NCBI GenBank assembly: GCA_023264915.1
Contig: JAHFUU010000067.1
Span: 1 to 8,770, forward strand
Direction: 5' to 3'
Source: Microthrixaceae bacterium
GTDB taxonomy: Bacteria > Actinomycetota > Acidimicrobiia > Acidimicrobiales > Acidimicrobilacustridaceae
DNA length: 8,770 nucleotides
The notes beneath the pieces are model-generated. The model worked only from the letters and a program-made list of their open reading frames with translations. It did no database searches and was not told the origin of the DNA. Numbering within the stretch: the stretch's first letter is position 1; each line of letters opens with the position of its first letter. The translations under genes were made by a program, and so were the position numbers. Of the stretch, positions 1-5,577 are shown in pieces.

Positions 1-456
1 GCAGACGAGGCGCACCTGCGGAGGAAGGTGGATGATCACCTCTTCCCAGACCGCGCCACGGTAGGCGTCCTGGAGGTAGTGCACCTCGTCGAGCACCACG
101 TAACCGAGGTCGATGAGCGCCTCAGAGTCCGCATAGAGCATGTTGCGGAGGACCTCGGTGGTCATCACGACCACGGGAGCATCCCCGTTCAGCGCGTTGT
201 CACCGGTCAGGAGCCCGACTTTGCCCTCACCGTGCGCGAGCGCGAGGTCGCGGTACTTCTGGTTCGACAGCGCCTTGATGGGGGTCGTGTAGAAGGCGCG
301 CTTTCCGGCGAGGAGCGCCTCGTTGATCGCATGCTCGGCAACGACGGTCTTGCCCACGCCCGTGGGAGCAGCGACGAGCACCGATTCGCCCCGGTCGATG
401 GCAGCCATCGCCTCGCGCTGGAAGCGATCCAGCTCGCCGAGGAACGTGGGGGCCAT
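1..456 (-). CDS. helY: HelY-like superfamily 2 (Ski2-type) RNA helicase, N-terminal part only
   Basis: Partial gene: the 152 N-terminal codons are present and the reading frame runs off the window at base 1. Visible motifs in order are the Q-motif-like FQ at residues 12-13, Walker A APTGVGKT at 30-37, motif Ia TPIKALSNQKYRD at 58-70, GLLTGD at 81-86, motif Ib TTEVLRNM at 99-106 and the Walker B box DEVH at 123-126. DEVH with TPIKALSNQK is characteristic of the Ski2/Mtr4-like ATP-dependent helicases, and actinobacterial HelY is the family member found directly downstream of tatC. The expected role is ATP-driven RNA unwinding in the cytoplasm. The ATG at 456 lies 4 bp past the tatC stop with no clear Shine-Dalgarno, so translational coupling to tatC is likely. 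Known HelY proteins begin a little further upstream of the Q motif, so the start is less certain than the family call. Confidence 0.88.
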   Translation of the reverse strand, partial: MAPTFLGELDRFQREAMAAIDRGESVLVAAPTGVGKTVVAEHAINEALLAGKRAFYTTPIKALSNQKYRDLALAHGEGKVGLLTGDNALNGDAPVVVMTTEVLRNMLYADSEALIDLGYVVLDEVHYLQDAYRGAVWEEVIIHLPPQVRLVC

Positions 457-460
457 GCCG

Positions 461-1264
461 TCAGTTCGACGCGCGCGCGGCCTTGCGCTTCTTCCTGGTG
501 AGAAGCCAGCCGATGAGGATCGATGCCTCATAGAAGAGGTACATGGGTGCGAACAAGGCGAGCATGCTTATGGGGTCACCGCCTGGAGTTATCACCGCGG
601 CCACGACCGCGATGACCACGATCGCCATGCGGCGCCACGAGTTGAGCTTGCCTGGGGTGATGACGCCAGCCATCTGCAAGCCGACCAGGAGTACGGGGAA
701 CTCGAACCCGATGCCGAAGGCGATCATCATGATCAAGTTCAGCTTCAGGTAGCTGTCTGCGGTTGCGAGGATGTCGATGCTCCCAGGTTGCGGCGTGCCC
801 GATGCGCTGTCGGTGTAGCCGGCCACTGCCAGGAAGAACTGGATGGCCGCAGGCAGGATCACATAGGCGAGTGCAGCGCCCAGGACGAACAGGACGAGCG
901 AAGCAAGTACGAAGGGAACCGCGTACTTCTTCTCCTTGGGGTAAAGCCCCGGGGTGACGAACCGCCAGATCTGCCACAAGAGCACGGGCATCGCGAAGAT
1001 GATCCCGAGGTAGGCCGACACCTCGATCCTCAAGAAGAACGGAGCGGTCAGGTCTGTTGCGATGATCTTGGCGTTGGGCTGGATCCTGAGGTAGGGCGCG
1101 GTCAGGAACTCGAACACGTACGGAAACAGGAACCAGCCGGCGACGGCTCCGACCACGACGGCACCTGCCATCTTCACGAGCCGGTTGCGGAGCTCGGCCA
1201 GGTGCTCCCACAGAGTCATCCTCCCCGCCTCTAGCGGGTCGTGCTCTGGCGCGACGTCGGTCAT
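461..1264 (-). CDS. tatC: Twin-arginine translocase subunit TatC
   Basis: 267-residue polytopic membrane protein of the Sec-independent export pathway. TatC binds the twin-arginine signal peptide and recruits the TatA/TatB subunits at the plasma membrane. The N-terminal cytoplasmic motif HLAELRNRL (residues 21-29) carries Glu24, equivalent to the signal-binding Glu15 of E. coli. The first loop motif FVTPGLYPKEKK (102-113) holds Glu111. The FEFP motif (187-190) contains Glu188, equivalent to E. coli Glu170, and the TPGGD motif (226-230) ends in Asp230. Hydrophobic stretches fit six membrane helices. The C-terminus is basic (RKKRKAAR). The ATG at 1264 is 9 bp after the upstream tatB-like stop but has no good ribosome site. 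The in-frame ATG at 1219 (Met16) is preceded by AGAGGCGGGGAGG, so a 252-residue product is an equally good reading. It sits in a tight unit with the tatB-like gene and helY. Confidence 0.97.
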   Translation of the reverse strand: MTDVAPEHDPLEAGRMTLWEHLAELRNRLVKMAGAVVVGAVAGWFLFPYVFEFLTAPYLRIQPNAKIIATDLTAPFFLRIEVSAYLGIIFAMPVLLWQIWRFVTPGLYPKEKKYAVPFVLASLVLFVLGAALAYVILPAAIQFFLAVAGYTDSASGTPQPGSIDILATADSYLKLNLIMMIAFGIGFEFPVLLVGLQMAGVITPGKLNSWRRMAIVVIAVVAAVITPGGDPISMLALFAPMYLFYEASILIGWLLTRKKRKAARASN

Positions 1265-1273
1265 CGCTGATGG

Positions 1274-1684
1274 TTAGGCGGCGCCCTGCTCGCCGCCCGC
1301 GGCGGGCGAGCCGGTCCCCGGCTTGTCAATGGGAACAGACTTGAGCTCGGGCACAGCGCTGGGGCGACCTGGCGGTGACTGCCCGGCGGGGCCAGACTGC
1401 GTCCCGACAGCCGGGCCGGCTTCTGAGAGGTCGCTGGACTCGCCGGCCTGCCCGTTGGCGCCAAGGGGCGGAAGGGTGGGCCCGGGGTTGGGATTCATGC
1501 TCTGCTTGAACCCATCGACATCCATCGCCTGGCGCATCTCCTGCTGGAAGCCCGAGGACATCCGTCGGAGCTCACCGACGACCTTGCCGACCTTCCGCGC
1601 CGTCTCGGGGAGCTTGTCTGGCCCCAGCACGATCAGGGCCAGCAACAAGATGACGAGCATCTCGCCGCTGCCGACGTTGAACAT
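1274..1684 (-). CDS. tatB: TatA/TatB-family translocase subunit, TatB-like
   Basis: 136-residue single-span membrane protein next to tatC. Residues 1-22 give a short periplasmic end, a hydrophobic helix (about 9-20) and the hinge LGP (20-22), followed by an amphipathic helix (about 24-55) and a long Pro/Gly/Ala/Ser-rich tail to residue 136. Glu8 and the hinge Leu20-Gly21-Pro22 align position for position with E. coli TatB (Glu8, LGP 20-22). TatA proteins instead have FG at the hinge and usually a Lys/Lys-Leu after it. I therefore read it as TatB-like, although automated pipelines and the mycobacterial gene order would name it tatA. The role is to pass cargo from TatC into the translocation assembly. 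It lies 9 bp downstream of a small membrane-protein gene and 9 bp upstream of tatC, so co-transcription is very likely. A canonical TatA is not in this window. Confidence 0.9.
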   Translation of the reverse strand: MFNVGSGEMLVILLLALIVLGPDKLPETARKVGKVVGELRRMSSGFQQEMRQAMDVDGFKQSMNPNPGPTLPPLGANGQAGESSDLSEAGPAVGTQSGPAGQSPPGRPSAVPELKSVPIDKPGTGSPAAGGEQGAA

Positions 1685-1693
1685 GCCGAGAGC

Positions 1694-1918
1694 TTACCTG
1701 CTTGGTCGTCCCGGCACGATGTCGCCGAGCACCTCTTGGTTGCCTCGTAACGAGCCCAGCGCGAACGCCAGGTCGTTGCCCGCCTCGGTCAACGACGACA
1801 GCTGCTCACCCAGGTGCTCGACGTGGCGCACCGGGCCGGCGAGCAGCGCCGACGCCGCAACGGCAACGCCTGCAAGGATCATCAGGACCAAGACCGGCCC
1901 CACTGCCAGCACGCACAC
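1694..1918 (-). CDS. Small single-span membrane protein of unknown function upstream of tat genes
   Basis: I do not recognise a family. The 74-residue product has an N-terminal hydrophobic segment (about residues 3-27, rich in Val/Leu/Ala/Gly) followed by a polar, possibly amphipathic helical stretch (about 30-58) and a short basic end. This one-helix plus amphipathic-helix layout resembles Tat subunits in general shape, but no Tat hinge motif is present. The reading frame opens with GTG at 1918. The in-frame GTG at 1912 is favoured by spacing, because TTAGGGT lies about 7 bases before it. The stop is 9 bp before the TatB-like start and the upstream zinc-ribbon gene ends about 54 bp away, so it probably belongs to the same transcript. 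It could be a Tat accessory protein or just a conserved neighbour; this is inference from position only. Confidence 0.6.
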   Translation of the reverse strand: MCVLAVGPVLVLMILAGVAVAASALLAGPVRHVEHLGEQLSSLTEAGNDLAFALGSLRGNQEVLGDIVPGRPSR

Positions 1919-1972
1919 ACCCTAACCAACAGCGCTGCCTGGGGCGCTGCTGCCTGAACCCGCCCTGGCGAG

Positions 1973-2305
1973 TCAATCAGAGAGCGACGCCATCGCGTCA
2001 GCGAGGGCGCCGTCATCAAAGAGGAGCTCGTGGAAGTCGAGCAGGTCGTCATGGGTGAAGGCTGCTCCCCCGCCGCGCGGCTCGCTGAGCTCCAGGGGTG
2101 GGCTCCAGGTCGAGTACGCAACACCAGATGCGACAAGAAGATCCACGGTACGAGGTTCGGCCGGCTTCACGACAGTCATCCTGCACGACGGGCACCGGAA
2201 CGAGTAGGTGCCTTGGTTGTCCGCCGTGCAAACCCGCACCTTCACCTCGTCGGTTGTCAGCTCGACGTCTCCACAGTCTGTGCAGCTTGCCCGGATCGTC
2301 GCCAT
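1973..2305 (-). CDS. Small zinc-ribbon protein of unknown function
   Basis: 110-residue soluble protein. Two CxxC pairs, Cys8-Cys11 and Cys38-Cys41, separated by 26 residues with an extra Cys26, form a zinc-ribbon signature in the N-terminal half. The C-terminal half is acidic, with a DDLLDFHELLFDD segment (86-98) predicted to be helical. There is no DNA-binding helix or enzymatic motif, so the function is unknown. Similar short proteins with a CxxC pair followed by VVKPAEPRTVDLLVASGV are, as I recall, typical of actinobacterial genomes. The ATG at 2305 is well supported: GAGAGGGG (2313-2320) precedes it by 7 bases. It is the first minus-strand gene after a divergent intergenic region, so it may open the transcript that continues through the small membrane protein into the tat genes. 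A perfect AGGAGG further upstream sits in a hairpin, described separately. Confidence 0.82.
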   Translation of the reverse strand: MATIRASCTDCGDVELTTDEVKVRVCTADNQGTYSFRCPSCRMTVVKPAEPRTVDLLVASGVAYSTWSPPLELSEPRGGGAAFTHDDLLDFHELLFDDGALADAMASLSD

Positions 2306-2322
2306 CGGAGAACCCCTCTCGT

Positions 2323-2338
2323 ACCCAGCCTCCTGGGT
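2323..2338 (-). promoter_or_regulatory. Leader hairpin holding an AGGAGG sequence upstream of the zinc-ribbon gene
   Basis: ACCCAG (2323-2328) and CTGGGT (2333-2338) are perfectly complementary with a four-base loop. On the minus strand the loop and adjoining stem spell AGGAGG (2329-2334), a perfect Shine-Dalgarno core. It lies about 23 bases before the ATG at 2305, too far for normal use, and no start codon follows it in between. The functional ribosome site is the closer GAGAGGGG. The hairpin may tune access to this leader, or may be chance. Confidence 0.35.
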
Positions 2339-2400
2339 TAGTTACGGCCCCAACCGACAGTGCCTTGACCTCCATCCGTGGGCCATCTGAACCATTTCGC

Positions 2401-2428
2401 ACCGATTTGGGCCAAACGGCCCACCGAT
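2401..2428. repeat. ACCGAT direct repeats flanking a perfect hairpin
   Basis: ACCGAT occurs at 2401-2406 and again at 2423-2428, 22 bp apart start to start (about two helical turns). Between them TGGGCC (2408-2413) and GGCCCA (2418-2423) form a 6-bp inverted repeat with loop AAAC. The position in a divergent promoter region suits an operator, but both elements are short enough to arise by chance. Confidence 0.3.
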
Positions 2429-2463
2429 GACAGCGGTCGCGCCAGTGCCCACGGCTCCTCGCG

Positions 2464-3243
2464 ATGCGGGGTCGACGGTCCCATCCCGATCACATGAATC
2501 GTCGGGGCGGAGCCCCGCTAGCTTGTGCCGGCGTGCAAAGCCAGCTGCCATCACGGGTGAGCCCACCCCTCCTGTTCGCTCATCGTGGGTCCACCACGAA
2601 GTCGATTGAGAACATCACTGATTCACTGTTGTCGGCCCTGCGGTCAGGCGCGTCGGGACTCGCATGTGCAGCCAGCTTGACCACGACCGGCGAGGTGCTG
2701 TTGGGCGACGCCGGGCAGGCCGCGGGGCGAGGTATCCGGCGATCGATCATGTCGACCCGCCGAGCACAGGTGCCCCCTCAGGTGCTCTCACTGGCTGAGG
2801 TGTACGAGGTCTGTGGAACGGACTTCGACCTGTCCCTCGATTCAACAGATGGGGCAACTGGGCCCGAGGTCATAGCTGCGGCCCGCGAGGCAGGAGCTGA
2901 GGATCGGCTGTGGCTTCACCATCAGGACGTGGAGGTTCTGTCCTCATGGCGCGAGCTGTCAGGCCAGGTTCACCTCGTGCACGCCACTCAGTTGAGAAGG
3001 CTCGACCAGGGGCCCGAGCGCCACACCGCTCAGCTCTCGTCCGCCCGGATCGATGCCTTGGAGCTTCACCACAGCGAATGGAGCGGCGGGTTGACGACCC
3101 TTGTCCATCGTTTCGATCTGTGCGCGTTCACCTGGGACGCCCAGTTCGAGAGGGTTGTCGAGCGTGCCGTGCTCTTGGGGATGGATGCCGTGGCCGGCAA
3201 CGACGTCGATGTGATGGTCGGAGTCGTGCGACGACTTGGGTGA
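2464..3243 (+). CDS. Glycerophosphodiester phosphodiesterase (GDPD)-like protein with degenerate active site
   Basis: The only plus-strand gene. The 259-residue frame shows the overall pattern of a GDPD TIM barrel: LLFAHRGS (36-43), IEN (48-50) where the family has PEN, GASGLACAASL (62-72) where active enzymes have GADxxExDVxxT, GEVLLGD (76-82) where they have the VxxHD loop, LSLAEV (108-113), DLSLD (122-126) where LxxEIK is usual, and a C-terminal FTWDAQFERVVERAVLLGMDAVAGNDVD (222-249) resembling the family's W...G(V/M)DGIITDRPD end. His40-Arg41 are kept, but the metal-binding Glu and Asp are Ala67 and Ala69, and the second catalytic His is Gly81. An enzymatic role is therefore unlikely; it reads as a pseudoenzyme, perhaps ligand-binding. 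The frame is intact, arguing against a decayed gene. Start is uncertain: ATG 2464, ATG 2494, GTG 2533 and GTG 2557 are in frame, none with a good ribosome site, and the domain begins near residue 34. It runs convergently into lepB. Confidence 0.72.
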   Translation: MRGRRSHPDHMNRRGGAPLACAGVQSQLPSRVSPPLLFAHRGSTTKSIENITDSLLSALRSGASGLACAASLTTTGEVLLGDAGQAAGRGIRRSIMSTRRAQVPPQVLSLAEVYEVCGTDFDLSLDSTDGATGPEVIAAAREAGAEDRLWLHHQDVEVLSSWRELSGQVHLVHATQLRRLDQGPERHTAQLSSARIDALELHHSEWSGGLTTLVHRFDLCAFTWDAQFERVVERAVLLGMDAVAGNDVDVMVGVVRRLG

Positions 3244-3278
3244 CACCACCAGCGGCGGCAACCTGAAGGTGATGCGTG

Positions 3279-3299
3279 GGGCTCGACGTATCAGAGCCC
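3279..3299. terminator. Possible bidirectional terminator hairpin between convergent genes
   Basis: GGGCTC (3279-3284) and GAGCCC (3294-3299) are an exact 6-bp inverted repeat with a 9-base loop. It lies 35 bp after the GDPD-like stop, and the lepB stop codon (3291-3293) falls in the loop. The location between two convergent genes fits termination of the plus-strand transcript. No T-tract follows on either side, so the call is weak. Confidence 0.3.
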
Positions 3300-3902
3300 G
3301 CTCAACCGGCTGAGGGGCCAGACCCTGGTGAAAGCACGACCGACGATGTGGTCCTGGGGAATTGCTCCGATGAACCTGCTGTCTCGCGAGTTTGAGCGGT
3401 TGTCTCCCATCACCCATACGGTTCCGGGGGCGACCTTGCATGGCTGGGGCAGCGTGCACTGCTGGGTCCCCTGGGCGGTGACGGTGTTCGGAGGCAGGTA
3501 CGGCTCGTCGAGGAGCTGGCTGTTGATGTAGACCTTGCCCTTCTCGTCGAAGGCGATCTGCTCTCCGGGCAGCGCCACCACTCGCTTGATCAGATCCTTG
3601 GTCTCGTCGAGACCAGAGTTGTCAGGCGCCTTCTCGAAGACGACGACGTCGCCCCGGTTGACGTCGTGCAGGTGGTAGCTGAGCTTGTTGACCAGAACCC
3701 GGTCGTTCTCGAGGAGGGTCGGGTTCATCGACGCCGAAGGAATGAAGAACGCCTGCATGACAAAGGTCTTGATCACCAGTGCCACCGCAATGGCCCCGGC
3801 GAAGACCACCACCCACTCGATCGCCACGGAAAGTGCAGGCTTCTTCGGGACACCTCCGTCAGCTGGCGTTGATGGTGGCGCCACCGGCGTCTCGGTCGTC
3901 AC
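3291..3902 (-). CDS. lepB: Type I signal peptidase (S26 family)
   Basis: 203-residue membrane-anchored serine protease that removes signal peptides from exported proteins on the outer face of the membrane. A Pro-rich cytoplasmic N-terminus (1-23) precedes one hydrophobic span (about 24-48). The catalytic box IPSASMNPTL (54-63) places the nucleophile at Ser58, and KRVVALPGE (106-114) provides the general base Lys106. The conserved C-terminal box VMGDNRSNSRDSRFIG (164-179) is intact, so the enzyme should be active. Length suits a single-span Gram-positive type enzyme. The start must be the GTG at 3902: the ATG two bases upstream is out of frame and immediately followed by a stop, and the next in-frame Met lies inside the membrane segment. 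It sits 167 bp downstream of pafA, with two hairpins in the gap, so it probably has its own promoter. Its place near the tat genes may reflect a shared export theme, but this is inference. Confidence 0.96.
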   Translation of the reverse strand: MTTETPVAPPSTPADGGVPKKPALSVAIEWVVVFAGAIAVALVIKTFVMQAFFIPSASMNPTLLENDRVLVNKLSYHLHDVNRGDVVVFEKAPDNSGLDETKDLIKRVVALPGEQIAFDEKGKVYINSQLLDEPYLPPNTVTAQGTQQCTLPQPCKVAPGTVWVMGDNRSNSRDSRFIGAIPQDHIVGRAFTRVWPLSRLSGL

Positions 3903-3963
3903 ATGACCACTTTCGTTGTGTTCGCCCCTGGTGGAGCCATCGGTTCTGGCGGGCTTGGGATGC

Positions 3964-3992
3964 GGTCCACCAGGCCTGGGCCTTCGTGGACT
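3964..3992 (-). promoter_or_regulatory. Long imperfect hairpin in the lepB leader
   Basis: GTCCAC (3965-3970) pairs with GTGGAC (3986-3991), and inside it AGGC (3972-3975) pairs with GCCT (3980-3983) around the loop CTGG. The two stems are separated only by a 1 x 2 base internal loop. It lies between pafA and lepB, ending about 60 bases before the lepB GTG. It could act as a second terminator for pafA read-through or as a structured 5' leader for lepB. No matching riboswitch family is recognised. Confidence 0.35.
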
Positions 3993-4016
3993 GGAACAAA
4001 CCTATCGGAATTGATG

Positions 4017-4034
4017 ACCCGTGGGGTCACGGGT
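4017..4034 (-). terminator. Probable terminator hairpin downstream of pafA
   Basis: ACCCGTG (4017-4023) and CACGGGT (4028-4034) form a perfect 7-bp stem with a GGGT/ACCC tetraloop. The stem starts 35 bases after the pafA stop codon in the direction of transcription. The bases that follow on the minus strand (CATCAATTCC) have only short T runs, so it is not a classical U-tract terminator, though such stems are common transcript ends in high-GC actinobacteria. It suggests that the proteasome transcript ends here. Confidence 0.45.
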
Positions 4035-4069
4035 GCGCCTCACTCGCTCGGGGAAGGCACCAGTGGGCG

Positions 4070-5428
4070 TCAAAGCGACGCGATGAGCTTCTCGACCCGA
4101 TCGTCGCGTGCCTTGAAGGGGTCCTTGCACAGCACGGTCCGCTGTGCCTGATCGTTCAGCTTCAGGTGCACCCAGTCGACGGTGAAGTCCCGCTTGCGCT
4201 CCTTGGCACGGCGGATGAACTCACCCCTAAGCCTCGCCCGCGTCGTCTGTGGGGGTTGCTCGATGGCCGTGTGGATGTCGGAATCGTCACATATCCGCTC
4301 GACCATGTCCCGGTCCTGCATCTTGTAGAAGAGCCCGCGGTCACGATTGACGTCGTGGTACTGCAAGTCCAGGAGCGCGACCCTGGGATGGCTCAAAGGG
4401 AGGTCGTTCTTGTCGCGGTAGCCCTCGATCAGCTTGTGCTTGATGACCCAGTCAACCTCGCGGTCGAGCTTGAAGGGGTCGGACTCGAGGTGGGTCATGC
4501 AGTGCTCCCACATGCCCAATGCCTGCTTCTCGAGAGGGCTGAGATCGCGGCGCTCCGCGTACCGCAATGCCCTGTTGAGGTACTCGCTTTGGATCTCGAG
4601 GGCACTGGCTTCCCGGCCATTGGCCAACCTCACCCGTCGGCGACAGGTGAGGTCGTGGCTGATCTCCCTGATCGCTCGAATGGGGTTCTCGAGGGTCATG
4701 TCGCGAAGCACCACCGACGGCTCCTCGAGCATCCGCAGGAGTATCGAGCACGCGCCGACCTTCAAGAAGGTCGCGTACTCGCTCATGTTCGAGTCGCCGA
4801 CGATCACGTGCAGGCGCCGGTACCTCTCGGCGTCGGCGTGGGGCTCGTCTCGAGTGTTTATGATCGGCCGGCTCCGGGTGGTCGCGCTGGACACACCTTC
4901 CCAGATGTGCTCTGCGCGCTGGCTTACGCAGTACATGGCACCACGCGCGGTCTGAAGCACCTTGCCTGCACCCGCATAGATCTGGCGGGACACGAGGAAG
5001 GGGATGAGCACCTCGGCGTAGTGGCCGAAGTCGTCACGGCGCGAGGTCAGGTAGTTCTCATGGCACCCATAGGAGTTGCCCGCAGAGTCGGTGTTGTTCT
5101 TGAACAGGTAGATCGTGCCCCTGATGCCCTCTTCTCGGAGACGTTGCTCGGCTGCTCGCAGGAGTTGCTCGAGGATCCTCTCCCCCGCCTTGTCATGTAC
5201 GACAAGGTCATAGATCGAGTCGCATTCGGGAGTGGCGTACTCGGGGTGGCTACCAACGTCGAGGTACAGCCGGGCCCCATTGGCCAGGAAGACGTTGCTG
5301 CTGCGCCCCCAGGACACGACACGGCGGAACAGGTAGCGGGCAACCTCGTCGGGACTCAGGCGTCGCTGGCCCCGCAGGGTGCAGGTGACCCCGTACTCGT
5401 TCTCGAGGCCGAAGATCCGGCGCTTCAT
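4070..5428 (-). CDS. pafA: Pup-protein ligase PafA (proteasome accessory factor A)
   Basis: 452 residues, the same length as the mycobacterial enzyme. PafA uses ATP to phosphorylate the C-terminal Glu of Pup and joins it to substrate lysines by an isopeptide bond, marking proteins for the proteasome. The glutamine-synthetase-like fold is shown by GLENEYGVT (7-15) with metal-binding Glu9, [16 protein letters not shown] (51-66) with catalytic Asp57, [19 protein letters not shown] (residues about 107-125), [48 protein letters not shown], and the C-terminal [13 protein letters not shown] and [25 protein letters not shown] segments that distinguish PafA from Dop. No catalytic residue appears missing. 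The ATG at 5428 gives the canonical N-terminus [13 protein letters not shown]; its ribosome site is weak. A 149-bp gap with a perfect palindrome separates it from prcA. It is the ligating partner of the paralogous Dop at the other end of the cluster. Confidence 0.98.
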   Translation of the reverse strand: MKRRIFGLENEYGVTCTLRGQRRLSPDEVARYLFRRVVSWGRSSNVFLANGARLYLDVGSHPEYATPECDSIYDLVVHDKAGERILEQLLRAAEQRLREEGIRGTIYLFKNNTDSAGNSYGCHENYLTSRRDDFGHYAEVLIPFLVSRQIYAGAGKVLQTARGAMYCVSQRAEHIWEGVSSATTRSRPIINTRDEPHADAERYRRLHVIVGDSNMSEYATFLKVGACSILLRMLEEPSVVLRDMTLENPIRAIREISHDLTCRRRVRLANGREASALEIQSEYLNRALRYAERRDLSPLEKQALGMWEHCMTHLESDPFKLDREVDWVIKHKLIEGYRDKNDLPLSHPRVALLDLQYHDVNRDRGLFYKMQDRDMVERICDDSDIHTAIEQPPQTTRARLRGEFIRRAKERKRDFTVDWVHLKLNDQAQRTVLCKDPFKARDDRVEKLIASL

Positions 5429-5503
5429 CTGTAACTCAGGTGTCGCCCGGCCGGCGGGCCATTCGGTCCCACATCAGCTCACCCTACAGTTCGATCCGGC
5501 ATG

Positions 5504-5519
5504 CGGCGCGGCCGCGCCG
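5504..5519. repeat. Perfect 16-bp GC palindrome between prcA and pafA
   Basis: The 16 bases CGGCGCGGCCGCGCCG equal their own reverse complement. As RNA this gives a 6-bp all-GC stem with loop GGCC. It lies 58 bp after the prcA stop and 75 bp before the pafA start. No T-tract follows. It could be a factor-binding site, an attenuating or processing hairpin that lowers pafA expression relative to the proteasome subunits, or simply a product of high GC content. Confidence 0.45.
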
Positions 5520-5577
5520 TCGCTCGAGCGGTCAGACAACGACCGACAGCCGCGCTCGACCTCAGCCCAGACTGGCT

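Larger units (their letters stand above)
2306..2463. promoter_or_regulatory. Divergent intergenic region, probable back-to-back promoters
   Basis: This 158-bp gap separates the minus-strand zinc-ribbon gene from the plus-strand GDPD-like gene, so it should contain promoters for both. I see no convincing -35/-10 pair on either strand. It does contain two short hairpins, at 2323-2338 and 2408-2423, the second flanked by the hexamer ACCGAT on both sides. The call rests on gene orientation rather than on a recognised promoter. Confidence 0.5.

Noticed and set aside
323..1234. 303-codon plus-strand frame opposite tatC and the start of helY
   Set aside because: It is antisense to the clearly conserved TatC and helicase sequences and its translation is low-complexity and charged, without a domain.
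2959..3459. 166-codon minus-strand frame between lepB and the GDPD-like gene
   Set aside because: It overlaps lepB in another frame and is antisense to the GDPD-like gene, which shows a recognisable family pattern; this frame shows none.
3779..5434. 551-codon open frame on the plus strand across pafA
   Set aside because: It is antisense to pafA and part of lepB, whose minus-strand proteins are strongly conserved. The plus-strand translation shows no recognisable domain and is a high-GC shadow frame.
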